Below, one piece after another: positions 42,001 through 46,439 of a DNA stretch of 64,000 bases (position 1 is its first letter; every line of letters begins with the position of its first letter). Where the stretch lies: the NCBI RefSeq assembly GCF_030272615.1, contig NC_081412.1, positions 478,491,657 through 478,555,656 of the forward strand. Direction: 5' to 3'. The position numbers were made by a program, and so were the translations under genes. The DNA is from Cryptomeria japonica. Lineage: Eukaryota; Streptophyta; Pinopsida; Cupressales; Cupressaceae. The notes below the pieces were generated by a model. The model worked only from the letters and a program-made list of their open reading frames with translations, made no database searches and had not been told where the DNA came from.

Positions 42001-44440
42001 CGTGGGTGAATAAAATGTAGTTTCTTGCAAACCACACGGTGTAAAATGCTCAAATTTTATATTTTAGTTTGTTTTTGTGTGTTTTATTTGTCCCAGGAGT
42101 GCAGGTCGAAAGGAGGAGTTATGGCAAGGTTTTGAAGCATTGAAAGTCTGATATTTTTCATGTATCAGACAGTACAGTGTTAGTTTCACCTTGCATGAGT
42201 GAATGGAGTGGAAGGTTGGAAGGATATGAGTGTATGGTCATCAAGGAGGATGAGTAGGGACCCTAACCTCCTAATTTTGCCTTGTGTGGAGCTTGTTTAT
42301 GCCATTGACAAGTCACTTTGTATGACTGTCCCAGTGAAGATGACTGTAACAGTCATAACAGCAGTCTAATAACCTTGCAAAACTCTCATTTTTGTCTTTG
42401 ATCAATGCTTGCATGTGGTAGGGAAAGTGTGTTTGGTTGGTTAGGGTCCTAAACACCAAGCTTCAATAGCATTCATAGCCTTTTGAGCATTGGATTTGGC
42501 TCAAACCTTAAATCTGTCCTCAGAAGTGCAGTCACTGTCTTAGTCTCATATATTAATACCAAGTGAAGGATTGTCAAAAACAGTCATTGCTTTTGTTTGT
42601 ATGAGTCCATGGGAGTGTGTTCTAGGTGCTTAAAGTCACCATGCCTCGCAACACAGTGATTTCGTGCCTTAATTGAGCTTAGTTGAGCGAACATGTTGAC
42701 TGTCCTAAGGGTGTTCACTGTCCCTGTCTTAGGATCAGTCATATTCAAATGAAGAAGACTCTTATTAAGACCATGAAAACTCATAGCATACTTCCATTTT
42801 AGCTTTGATGTGTTGTGTAGAGTCACTAAGGTCAAGCTTTGATGTCTTTGCATGTATCAAACCATGTTAAGACTCCAATAGGTGGATGAGAGACTAGTAT
42901 GATGCTTTATCCTCGCCATATCTCCTAATTGAGAAGTGAGATCAAACAAGTTTTTCTTTATCCAAAATTCCTAATTGCCCTTATCTCTGCATCAGACATC
43001 GAGCACTTTTTTCCTGCTGGGGTATTCAATTTATTGGTATTCAGATAACTTTTGCCATGTTAACATCAATTGTATCCATCGATGCATCTGATCTAAATTT
43101 TATAAACTTCAATCATCTGTGAAGCTCTGCCTGCCCTGTTAGTATCTATTTTTCTTCTTTAAAGAAAAAGAATCAGAATAGCTCATCAAAAGGATCAATG
43201 TGTTAAAGGCTATGGTTCGCCAAACAGTTAGTCTTCTTTTATTAGAGACTGTGTGGTAGCTTCATGAGAACTTAACTTGCTACACCCATGAAAAAGAGAT
43301 TCAGTGTATCCGCAAGAGAAAAGTTGTTTTGTCTTTATTTCATGGAGACATAAACTACATGAAATCCAAAAAAAGACAGAGCAAATCCACTTGTCTTAAG
43401 TGTGTGTATTAAAGGATGAATACAAACGCTGCAAGAGGAAGACCTATGTGACCCTATTTCAGTCAGATCAAGTTCTCTTCATTTATCCAGCCAGCCACAG
43501 CCTAGTGGTGCCGCAGACTGATTGAAAATATGAGATGCGCATGCTTACGGAATAATGTAATTGTAATAATGTAGCCACCACAGAACAGTAATTAAGCTTG
43601 ATTGCACATTCTCACTTGCATCCAACAAAAGCCTAGATACAACTAGGACCAATTTACAAAGCCAGAAAATAGATACATAAAATATTGGATAGGTTACAAG
43701 TAAATTACTTCATGCCCAGTACGCGTGAGTAAAAATCCAAAGATACTTTAGGATCTTTGATTCGGTACATCTGCAATTGGGAGGAAAAAAACAATTCAGT
43801 TTTAATTTGAGTTATTGGCAATTCAGCTGTGGAACAATATTTAGATATTTCATTTTAGTAAGATTAATTGTAGCATTTTATATTCATCCGTCAAAGACCT
43901 AATTCCTATGAGTAGTGATATCTTCTGTAACCCATTATAATTAAACACCCAAGTCCAAAGCTCGGTTGCAGATAAAATTCAGCAGCAAAGGGTACATACT
44001 CATCAACAAAGACTTGACAATTGGGTGATCTAGGGCTTACACCTAATCAACAGAGATTGCCCAGCATTCTAAATGGTGAAAAACTATTAGTCTCGTCTCT
44101 ATTCGGCATAGCCCACGAGCGGGTTTTGCCTTCCGAAATGGCATCGCCTCTAAGGGTTTTTTATTCAGCCAATTACAGAAAAAAATACTCAATTTAATAG
44201 AGAAAAGAATTTTCTACAACTCATGGTCAAAGCAGTATAAACCGATTACAGAAATAACAATAAGCAAATCCACTATTACTACATTTTCAGTGGTTCAAAG
44301 TGTTTTAGAACGAGCAAATCATTTTAAAAAATGAAGAAAAAGCTTACAGTTTGTTGCATAAAATAACTCTTAGTAGCCTCATCTGGTATGTCATGCAGTC
44401 CAGGATTATTGGCAGCGCTTTCTTTCGAGTTGGTGGCCAT
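11935..44440 (-). CDS. GLX1: Glyoxalase I (lactoylglutathione lyase), partial, with 31-kb intron
   Basis: Glyoxalase I isomerises the methylglyoxal-glutathione hemithioacetal to S-lactoylglutathione; glyoxalase II then releases D-lactate. Six minus-strand exons encode 153 residues of a plant cytosolic-type protein (family length about 185): 44,348-44,440, 43,709-43,770, 12,621-12,681, 12,403-12,482, 12,201-12,271 and 11,935-12,024. Every junction is GT-AG and phases match. Recognisable blocks are [52 protein letters not shown] and [17 protein letters not shown]. Metal ligands expected from the human enzyme are present as Gln30, Glu96 and His124. The fourth, Glu in the YWIEI motif, belongs to a last exon that I cannot find. 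Intron 2 (12,682-43,708) holds nested retrotransposons. The frame is open, so the gene may be functional, with its last exon left of the window, or it may be truncated. Confidence 0.93.
12201..12271 (-). CDS. GLX1: Glyoxalase I exon 5 (residues 99-123)
   Basis: 71 nt from acceptor ctcag to donor gtaatt, encoding [16 protein letters not shown] and NSEPRGF. The Gly123 codon is split G|GA with exon 6. Confidence 0.93.
12403..12482 (-). CDS. GLX1: Glyoxalase I exon 4 (residues 73-99)
   Basis: 80 nt from acceptor caacag to donor gtaaat, encoding [17 protein letters not shown] and ATIELT with metal ligand Glu96. Codon 99 (His) is split CA|T across the next intron. Confidence 0.93.
12621..12681 (-). 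CDS. GLX1: Glyoxalase I exon 3 (residues 52-72)
   Basis: 61 nt from acceptor aacag to donor gtaaag, encoding [20 protein letters not shown]. It follows directly on exon 2 in family alignments, which shows that the two halves of the gene belong together. Confidence 0.93.
12861..14419 (+). repeat. 5' LTR of chromovirus A
   Basis: About 1.56 kb. A TATA-like cttaaataag lies at 13,147-13,156, followed by the ctccattgta context common near plant LTR start sites. It is followed by a primer-binding site at 14,423. Open frames inside it (e.g. 14,009-14,278) recur in the other LTR and are not genes. Confidence 0.93.
14423..14434 (+). other. Primer-binding site of chromovirus A
   Basis: TGGTATCAGAGC, perfect complement of the initiator tRNA-Met 3' end, three bases after the LTR. 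Confidence 0.93.
14487..15640 (+). pseudogene. Gag of chromovirus A (one frameshift)
   Basis: Starts [18 protein letters not shown] with a coiled-coil (about residues 8-45), then a retrotransposon capsid segment ([20 protein letters not shown] ... [13 protein letters not shown] ... [15 protein letters not shown]), up to about 15,276. A single shift then moves to a frame encoding a Gly/Arg-rich RGG-like basic tail and a zinc knuckle at about 15,480-15,525. The knuckle reads [15 protein letters not shown], i.e. CX2CX5HX4C, one residue longer than the usual CX2CX4HX4C. Gag would form the particle and bind genomic RNA; the shift breaks this copy. The spliced-out frame continues into the protease. 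Confidence 0.88.
15641..16082 (+). pseudogene. Aspartic protease region of chromovirus A, interrupted by element B
   Basis: The catalytic motif [13 protein letters not shown] and the C-terminal [11 protein letters not shown] mark a retropepsin. Between TAPYK and [11 protein letters not shown] about a dozen residues appear to be missing compared with relatives. After GRKNT a shift near 15,995 moves the frame. The coding sequence then runs to ...NTVMLV, where element B was inserted at 16,084. It resumes in frame at 29,002 with REKEFLKT. Confidence 0.88.
16084..18580 (+). other. Leader of element B unit 1, non-coding
   Basis: 2.5 kb without a gene before ORF1. It begins with an LTR-like start (tgttgtgacctaatcaca). 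From about 16,860 to 18,430 it is rich in recurring words: acttgcagttt or aacttgtcattt, followed 10-30 bases later by aaaacccgatttt, and ttaaatccccattacatgt-type words. Short open frames here are not convincing. It may be an unusually long 5' LTR plus untranslated leader. Confidence 0.5.
16860..17285 (+). repeat. Degenerate approx. 60-70 bp repeats in element B leader
   Basis: The pair of words aacttg(t/c)(c/a)(a/g)ttt...aaaacccga recurs at least six times (about 16,873, 17,010, 17,075, 17,135, 17,195 and 17,240) with variable spacing. Related cttgtattcgggttttaaaatcccgatt words occur again near 18,390-18,420. Confidence 0.55.
18581..22012 (+). CDS. Element B ORF1, intact 1,143-codon protein of unknown function
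   Basis: I do not recognise a named family. Start 18,581 is the longest; Met at 18,656 ([12 protein letters not shown]) is equally plausible. Residues about 55-490 form a conserved globular block shared with the decayed ORF2 (24,641): [52 protein letters not shown]. About 510-830 is low-complexity, Ser/Pro/Glu-rich and probably disordered. About 855-890 is a coiled coil ([20 protein letters not shown]), and the rest is largely helical. There is no signal peptide, membrane segment, zinc knuckle, protease, polymerase or DDE motif. The architecture weakly recalls the plant 'putative transposon protein' ORFs carried by retroelements. It is the only long intact retroelement frame in the window. 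Confidence 0.85.
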   Translation: MIFAADYDVALTLLSLHHSILGSQSMSDLPASPTPKKMKYKYDKYQNEVAPSQVSSPLDRIRDTEIGHVDMAEFIHRVEDPQDNNLQRLLDSHIHHASSFPVAALEPEFVLACAHHFDKESKVIKNDDGEAIIRLDADTIEKVFKIPPAPVYMEITKESAAEYYVKREKDCKRHINRWIHEPRPSFSRWAKLYRCDFKWEIGDTITLLSRMLGLEHSNVFEPWMYQFIMFIRQSHHISWGEIISDALCEQLVAVPTTMTFFMNSYLVYLAASLRHFPGLSTKGDRSLIPVWEYYDQLPLKPSRLHFRRVQDAFFGYFMCQFDMDLRNKRVSDEAWVKVSEYGCLFLQFPTFTYMRIGCYDGQPYMLPRYPTDRIILMELGRQIMAVHTLQSARHKVGMGISSTNPLKIGRYSLVTSVKAKALEIELQEIKLKRFKPRADFDYRGMKEKIKKSFVHVHRIEDIWADLRTEAEVLKMDYCRLTVEQIVDLNLADIPQGMIDDGRILDPEYTSRRVEEAPLPLIQWSHKECVSILDRFQPILANTNAWLKSNAVRLIKIKVGKEDDSTGPLGRKSEIQIDNKEGASSSSTRIKLRVSRAVVLPLEETTTRGKEKSRFHVRVVDLDNPEEGQQSDDAPKSPVLDTPHEVIPLVSIETPLSPPDLLIDESPQNAIPISAYEPSPDQQRESMLKVPEDIPICIQLSEIDTSTSGFEEFMRQSSCPLVTEQNIVAIQTDIPPRVTTVIQTETASPLPTSATASEFMTLPPWLSSFTPKRKKQEISPDAFDYQQLKQSRSKVAKKVKTISRVTVDSNKMKVAEIVEPIADKPLEEMSAADYRVTKVELGKQTHEVIKHDAQFSVASLVQRCDDLLAKKNKLEEENRQLMAAIHKITKPAAEGSNSIGSSGSQASIRGVERAAQKVQALDSWVDQLHDQCVQVIKDIFQIMSKLETIEKKLDQTSNTFEKDLESVEKSLAIWRTMPQQQLNILQDHAIISSRVMYLEFEELMENKTLVLKSLIEEISDARKFRDEVYQGIVSHCERVSCNIVSQDGELIPEEEVLADLQMRIHSEWRSEQFSAVSIQTLMRHQAFLHEIQSILDKDNSALLRCHDTIVKTMVVAKNTHEPNPEELQASIRKFQGFMSSQNST
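22306..22315 (+). promoter_or_regulatory. TATA box in tail of unit 1
   Basis: tctataaata, about 25-30 bases before the ggtccattgtaa context. It is likely the promoter of an LTR-like region. Confidence 0.45.
22384..22848 (+). repeat. Eight interspersed copies of agtctttgagct
   Basis: The word lies at about 22,385, 22,453 (variant agtctttgaact), 22,540, 22,602, 22,662, 22,716, 22,790 and 22,837. Seven copies are perfect. Spacing is irregular (47-87 bases) and the DNA between copies is not repeated, so this is not an ordinary tandem array. Confidence 0.85.
23115..24640 (+). other. Leader of element B unit 2, non-coding
   Basis: Starts ctattttttagggatttttc, with short repeats of tttctatttttagtaa (about 23,170-23,220), then the 83-bp array (23,470-24,040), then unique DNA up to the ORF2 start. 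No coding region is supported: the open frames across the array (both strands) arise because the unit keeps frame over pairs of copies. Confidence 0.5.
23470..24040 (+). repeat. 83-84 bp tandem repeat, about 6.5 copies
   Basis: The word gcgcccaagtctggagtcag recurs at 23,535, 23,618, 23,702, 23,786, 23,869 and 23,952, giving steps of 83 or 84 bases. Each unit also contains atcccaaggagaggaggaaa and gaatccatgg. Copies differ by a few bases. Confidence 0.9.
24641..27828 (+). pseudogene. Element B ORF2, decayed paralogue of ORF1
   Basis: The start [20 protein letters not shown] at 24,641 matches the ORF1 N-terminal region ([10 protein letters not shown]). One frameshift near 24,715 leads into the long frame. 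The frame is then uninterrupted to 27,828 except for stops at 25,954 (TAG), 26,218 (TAG) and 27,235 (TAA). Shared blocks with ORF1 in the same order: [49 protein letters not shown], then an acidic linker, then a coiled coil ([19 protein letters not shown]). Total length would be about 1,060 codons, close to ORF1. The sequences are well diverged, so this is an old paralogue and not a recent duplication. Function unknown. Confidence 0.82.
27829..28997 (+). other. LTR-like tail of element B unit 2
   Basis: Short repeats gcatgtc(a/g)cc(a/g)/tacatgtcgccg lie at 27,878-27,962. A possible LTR start tgttggttatattc lies near 27,992. A TATA box at 28,193 is followed by a gggggtgacccccctcatttgtaa-like context, and the tail ends catgtcaaca at 28,997 next to the target flank. 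It parallels the tail of unit 1 in layout but not in sequence. No gene is seen. Confidence 0.5.
28193..28200 (+). promoter_or_regulatory. TATA box in tail of unit 2
   Basis: tatataag within ggcctatataaggggg, followed by a short inverted repeat gggggtgaccccc and catttgtaa, as in LTR promoters. Confidence 0.5.
29003..30007 (+). pseudogene. Reverse transcriptase of chromovirus A, interrupted by element C
   Basis: A long open frame in phase with the protease region once B is removed. It shows the usual gypsy RT landmarks: the priming region [71 protein letters not shown], the catalytic YLDD (residues 222-225 counted from Met 29,017), and [13 protein letters not shown] of the connection region. 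It breaks off at 30,008 after APILDTIKG and resumes in frame at 39,463 with [16 protein letters not shown]. The gene is split by the element C insertion; this stretch itself has no stop. Confidence 0.93.
30008..30984 (+). repeat. 5' LTR of element C
   Basis: 977 bp, the same length as its partner at 38,482, with only scattered differences. AT-rich at the left end (30,060-30,250). A conspicuous gcggtgactTTTCAAGGAGTCACCGC-type inverted repeat lies at about 30,294-30,322 and recurs in the other LTR. Confidence 0.92.
30987..30998 (+). other. Primer-binding site of element C
   Basis: TGGTATCAGAGC, two bases after the LTR; perfect match to the tRNA-Met complement. Confidence 0.92.
31095..31925 (+). 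pseudogene. Gag of element C, N-terminal part (cut by copia D)
   Basis: A likely start MEQKFRNIM at 31,095 meets a TAA after nine codons. The same frame then continues ([18 protein letters not shown] ... [15 protein letters not shown]) to about 31,390, where a shift leads to the capsid part: [69 protein letters not shown]. This is a typical Ty3/gypsy capsid domain (retrotrans_gag). It stops at 31,925 where copia D is inserted after QKAIL; the remainder is at 37,699. Confidence 0.87.
31926..32572 (-). repeat. 3' LTR of copia D
   Basis: 647 bp. Contains a near-perfect tandem duplication of about 50 bp (gtcaa-acaaatgctatttaatattaac units, about 32,172-32,266), shared with the other LTR. On the minus strand it is preceded by a purine tract (aagagggag). 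Confidence 0.92.
32573..33108 (-). other. 3' non-coding part of copia D
   Basis: Between the end of the RNase H frame and the 3' LTR. It contains serial variants of atatcacat.(a/c)t.gtgatat words (32,670-32,900) that form short inverted repeats. No coding sequence is supported. The polypurine tract lies at its left edge. Confidence 0.7.
33109..34209 (-). pseudogene. Copia D reverse transcriptase C-terminal half and RNase H
   Basis: The minus strand shows YVDDLLIIG (catalytic YVDD), [20 protein letters not shown], the RT-RNase H connection [12 protein letters not shown], then RNase H with [14 protein letters not shown] and the [12 protein letters not shown] motif. A TAG at about 33,321 interrupts after HCDN, and the C-terminal part resumes in frame ([13 protein letters not shown] ... 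DILTKALSR). A one-base shift near 34,168 separates it from the upstream RT part (LKQAPRAW motif). Confidence 0.93.
34210..35237 (-). pseudogene. Copia D integrase C-terminal part and start of reverse transcriptase
   Basis: Begins with [20 protein letters not shown], runs through [17 protein letters not shown] and [19 protein letters not shown] (copia integrase C-terminal region), an acidic linker, and RT start motifs [20 protein letters not shown] and [24 protein letters not shown] at about 34,357 follows VARYT, and a further stop lies before GFEIHN. The upstream integrase core is in another frame. Confidence 0.9.
35252..36064 (-). pseudogene. Copia D protease and integrase core (C-terminal core deleted)
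   Basis: Just after a TAG at 36,065-36,067 the frame reads [12 protein letters not shown] (retropepsin), then [20 protein letters not shown] (pre-integrase HHCC), CKGCALGK, and the integrase core with VHSDLCGPM and [12 protein letters not shown]. The stretch expected next, ending in PQQNGVAERMN with the catalytic Glu, is missing: about 35,265 jumps directly to VVEAAKAML of the following segment with a change of frame. Confidence 0.92.
36065..36937 (-). pseudogene. Copia D gag
   Basis: 290 codons from [20 protein letters not shown]. It has the copia gag UBN2-like capsid core ([54 protein letters not shown]), a Lys-rich linker and one zinc knuckle [14 protein letters not shown] (CX2CX4HX4C). 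The terminating TAG lies where copia relatives have TGG before the protease, so it is a nonsense mutation in a gag-pol frame. The gag part alone is otherwise intact. Confidence 0.92.
37006..37017 (-). other. Primer-binding site of copia D
   Basis: The minus strand reads TGGTAGCAGAGC immediately after the 5' LTR; one mismatch to the usual TGGTATCAGAGC. Confidence 0.85.
37018..37693 (-). repeat. 5' LTR of copia D
   Basis: 676 bp. Almost the same as 31,926-32,572 but carrying about 29 extra bases in two places (near 37,151 and 37,230), the second resembling a local duplication of the catgtcttgatcggt words. Confidence 0.92.
37694..38097 (+). pseudogene. Gag of element C, C-terminal part with serial zinc fingers
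   Basis: Continues the element C gag in frame after the D insertion ([17 protein letters not shown]). It contains three related cysteine motifs: CFDCKE..KKGHTC, CYVCHE and [18 protein letters not shown]. These are like the CFKCxxxW..GHxC knuckles of gypsy gag proteins. Two adjacent stops interrupt the first motif and two more follow. The frame ends shortly before the hairpin array, and no protease or RT follows. Confidence 0.8.
38098..38275 (+). repeat. 22-bp tandem array of short hairpins, 8 copies
   Basis: Eight units of 22 bases, each with a 5-base inverted pair around a ttagt-like loop: CATTC-ttagt-GAATG or CACTC-ttagt-GAGTG. In four units both arms match perfectly, in either the T:A or C:G version (units 1, 3, 4 and 7); one pairs with a G:T wobble (unit 8). 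It lies between gag and the polypurine tract of element C. Confidence 0.88.
38471..38480 (+). other. Polypurine tract of element C
   Basis: gtgggggaga directly before the 3' LTR at 38,482; primer for plus-strand synthesis. The preceding 195 bases (38,276-38,470) are non-coding and T-rich. Confidence 0.8.
38482..39458 (+). repeat. 3' LTR of element C
   Basis: 977 bp, partner of 30,008-30,984, followed by target duplication gggtg. Confidence 0.92.
39463..39960 (+). pseudogene. RNase H region of chromovirus A
   Basis: Resumes the pol frame after element C: connection motif [15 protein letters not shown], then RNase H with [32 protein letters not shown] and [11 protein letters not shown], and ends [15 protein letters not shown] single TAA at 39,727-39,729 lies in the VQA(L)KKWRH region; no frameshift is seen here. 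It would degrade the RNA strand of the hybrid. Confidence 0.92.
39961..41437 (+). pseudogene. Integrase with C-terminal chromodomain, chromovirus A
   Basis: An HHCC zinc domain spans a one-base frameshift near 40,205: [13 protein letters not shown] in the first frame, then [10 protein letters not shown] in the frame beginning at 40,229. The catalytic core is complete, Asp44 (SMDFVLGLP), Asp105 ([10 protein letters not shown]) and Glu141 (HTEVVNRS), spacing D-X35-E as expected. The GPY/F-like region [20 protein letters not shown] follows at about 278-297. A chromodomain lies at about 345-392 ([18 protein letters not shown]). Chromodomains of this class can steer integration to particular histone marks. 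The frame from 40,229 is intact; only the upstream shift breaks the protein. Confidence 0.93.
41448..41457 (+). other. Polypurine tract of chromovirus A
   Basis: caggggagta just before the 3' LTR start TGGTGCAAGG at 41,458. Confidence 0.65.
41458..42994 (+). repeat. 3' LTR of chromovirus A
   Basis: 1,537 bp, partner of 12,861-14,419, followed by target duplication gacat. Confidence 0.93.
42995..43708 (-). other. GLX1: Glyoxalase intron 2, original part
   Basis: Unique AT-rich DNA between the retrotransposon nest and exon 2. Together with 12,682-12,855 it makes up about 0.9 kb, the likely intron length before insertion. No other feature is seen. Confidence 0.85.
43709..43770 (-). CDS. GLX1: Glyoxalase I exon 2 (residues 32-52)
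   Basis: 62 nt from acceptor ttgcag to donor gtaatt, encoding [20 protein letters not shown] plus two bases of Lys52. The split codon is completed by the first base of exon 3, 31 kb away. Confidence 0.93.
43771..44347 (-). other. GLX1: Glyoxalase intron 1
   Basis: 577 bp, donor gtaagc, acceptor ttgcag. AT-rich; no inserted element recognised. Confidence 0.88.
44348..44440 (-). CDS. GLX1: Glyoxalase I exon 1 (residues 1-31)
   Basis: Starts at ATG 44,440 and ends MQQT at donor gtaagc (44,347). It carries the conserved NNPGL and [12 protein letters not shown] segments, including metal ligand Gln30. The frame also stays open upstream to a 3' splice acceptor at 44,471, so a longer N-terminus is possible. 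Confidence 0.92.
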
Positions 44441-44589
44441 TGCAGCAACTCTTATAAATCTGTGTTTCTGCTGTACACCCACACAAAGAAGAAAATTTAA
44501 TAAAGCAGAAGTAAAAAGAGCAAAAATTTAATTCAAACAAAGAATATATTTGTTAAAAATGGTATATGGATTTTGGTCAGAAGTGTAAC

Positions 44590-44736
44590 ATTGTAATATG
44601 CTATGGGTATGCGAGGACAGAAAGAATGTCCAAATGCAGCAGCTGATGAAATTGCTGGTCTATGAGACCTATACAATCTAAATGGATATGCAGAGAACAA
44701 AATAGACATGGCCATTGCCCTTGCCATGGTGTTCAA
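44590..44736 (-). CDS. Candidate alternative first exon with transit-peptide-like sequence
   Basis: From ATG 44,736 a minus-strand frame of 49 codons contains no Asp or Glu, several Arg and many Ser, Ala and aromatic residues (MARAMAMSILFSAYPFRLYR and onward). It can be joined in frame, phase 0 on both sides, from donor gttaca (44,589) to acceptor gtacag (44,471), entering ten codons [10 protein letters not shown] that lead directly into the exon 1 start Met. The result would be a plastid- or mitochondrion-targeted glyoxalase isoform. The donor is a weak match to consensus and there is no transcript, so this is inference. The alternative is that the frame is chance 5' UTR sequence. Confidence 0.35.
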
Positions 44737-45539
44737 TAGGATTAAGAGAATACTTACTGTTTCAGATAAACGTTAGTGGCAAAATCTTCCACCGAGATAT
44801 AGTGACTATTGTTTTAATGGAGACTTTAGATAGATTTAGCCCATAATGGCTTCGACGATAATATTGCTATTTATTAATAAGAAATTTGAAAATACCCATC
44901 TTTGATTTACTCAAATTGAACTTTTAAATGATGAAATATGAGCCCGCGTCAAAATCTAAAAGTGGAAGACGAAAAAGAGATTTTGGACCTTTATGAACAA
45001 AAAGAGATCTGCACCTTTATGAACAAAAATGATAGGCTTTTAAGCACATTACGGAATTGCTTTGACATATACTTTAGTTCTTTTTTTTTTTAAATAATTG
45101 CAAATATGAGGATCGAGGGTTAGGTTTGGTTCGATTGTGAAAAGTTTTTTGTGCTAGGCATGAGGTTTAGTCTTCCCTTAATTCACATAGTCTTAAAGGG
45201 TGTGTCACGCTAATAACACCAATCACATTAAAAAGTTTATCGAGTGCATTGCCGTTTATAGGGGAGCTACACAATTCCTAGAGTCTAAATAATAATAACT
45301 AGCAATTGCACCTTGGTGTGCAATGGCTACGCCAAAGAGGGGTGGAATGTCAATTAGGGGAAAATTTTGGTCTAGTTTTTTGCATGTATTTGTGTAGTGC
45401 ATGAGCTCAATTAGTGGGCCATTTAGATTATGGCATTGTTTGTGCAACAAGGGTATCAATGAAGAAGTGATTGCTTCAAATCAATTATGTACCCGTTCCA
45501 AGGTATCTAAACACAAATGAAACAAAGTTTATGAATCAA
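44737..45539 (-). other. Glyoxalase upstream region
   Basis: About 0.8 kb without a gene, expected to hold the promoter. A weak TATA-like ctatatctcgg can be read on the minus strand near 44,800 and ttattaataaata near 44,875. Neither is decisive. Confidence 0.4.
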
Positions 45540-45579
45540 AAAGATAATAGAGACAAAGATATATAGATGTAGAGGTCTG

Positions 45580-45614
<35 letters not shown>

Positions 45615-45930
45615 GGAGATAGATGAATAAAGACGTAGACACATGTATAGAGATAGAAGGGGAGAGAGGAAGATAAAGGTGAAAATAAAGATATCTAGTA
45701 AGAGATGAAGAGATAGAGAGGGAGAGATATACAGGATGGTGTATATATAGAGAGAGAGAGTGGGGGGGGGGAGAGGAGGGAATATGGTAAAGGAAGAGAA
45801 ATGAATAGAAGGTAGAGAAAGAGAGAAAGGGAGAGATAAGAAGGATAGGGAAAGAGATTGAGAGATGAGTGAGAGGGAGATAAAGGGAGAGGTAGGGAGA
45901 TTGAGTAGGAGAGGAGTATGAAAGAGAAAG

Positions 45931-45990
<60 letters not shown>
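45540..45990. repeat. 450-bp purine-rich tract with GA and G runs
   Basis: The plus strand is mostly A and G. It includes (GA)n at about 45,580-45,604, a G run of 13 at 45,604-45,616, a second G run near 45,762, and (AG)n of about 56 bases at 45,933-45,988. Simple-sequence DNA, no gene. Confidence 0.92.
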
Positions 45991-46434
45991 AGGGTTAATG
46001 TTTAATTTTTTTTAAAGGTTTGGCTTCAACTTGGTATAGGGCTTGTGTTTAATTTGTTATAAGATTAGGGTTCAATTTGATTTAGGATTCAATTTGGTTT
46101 AAAGTCAACATTAAATTTGTGTTAGGGTTCAATATGATTTAATCAAGTAGGGTTTATTTTAGTTTTGTATTAAAGTTAGATTGAATTTTATTTATTATTG
46201 ATTTAAATATTAAAATTATTTTTAACATAATTTAAATATAGTATTATTATAGTATTATATTATTATATTATTTAATTCTATTACCATATTAATATTATAA
46301 AAAAAAAAAAAAGATTTAATTATTTAATAGTTATTTAATTTAGTTATGATATAATATATAGTGAATTACATATAAAAATGTATTTGATAAATACAAACAT
46401 GAATATTTATTTAATCTATTTAAAATATAGAGAC
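45991..46434. other. AT-rich DNA with repeated gttcaatttgatt words
   Basis: The phrase ttagggttcaattt/gatttaggattcaatttgg recurs 6-7 times at irregular spacing (46,000-46,160), then AT-rich low-complexity DNA up to the solo LTR. No gene. Confidence 0.5.
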
Positions 46435-46439
46435 ATCTT

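Larger units (their letters stand above)
12861..42994 (+). mobile_element. Chromovirus A: Ty3/gypsy LTR retrotransposon with chromodomain, host of the nest
   Basis: LTRs 12,861-14,419 and 41,458-42,994 start TGRTGCAAGGGC and end CTGCATCA. Flanks gatat (12,856-12,860) and gacat (42,995-42,999) form a target duplication with one C/T difference. After removing the later insertions B and C, the element is about 7.8 kb with the order gag, protease, RT, RNase H, integrase, chromodomain, which is Ty3/gypsy order. It lies in glyoxalase intron 2, antisense to the gene. Every coding domain survives but frameshifts, one stop and two large insertions inactivate it. The LTRs differ by several percent by eye, including a 19-bp indel between aaaagttg repeats at about 13,020-13,050. 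Confidence 0.93.

Noticed and set aside
45986-46160. Interstitial telomere repeat (ttagggtt words)
   Set aside because: Plant telomere units are TTTAGGG in tandem; here the words are isolated within a longer AT-rich phrase.
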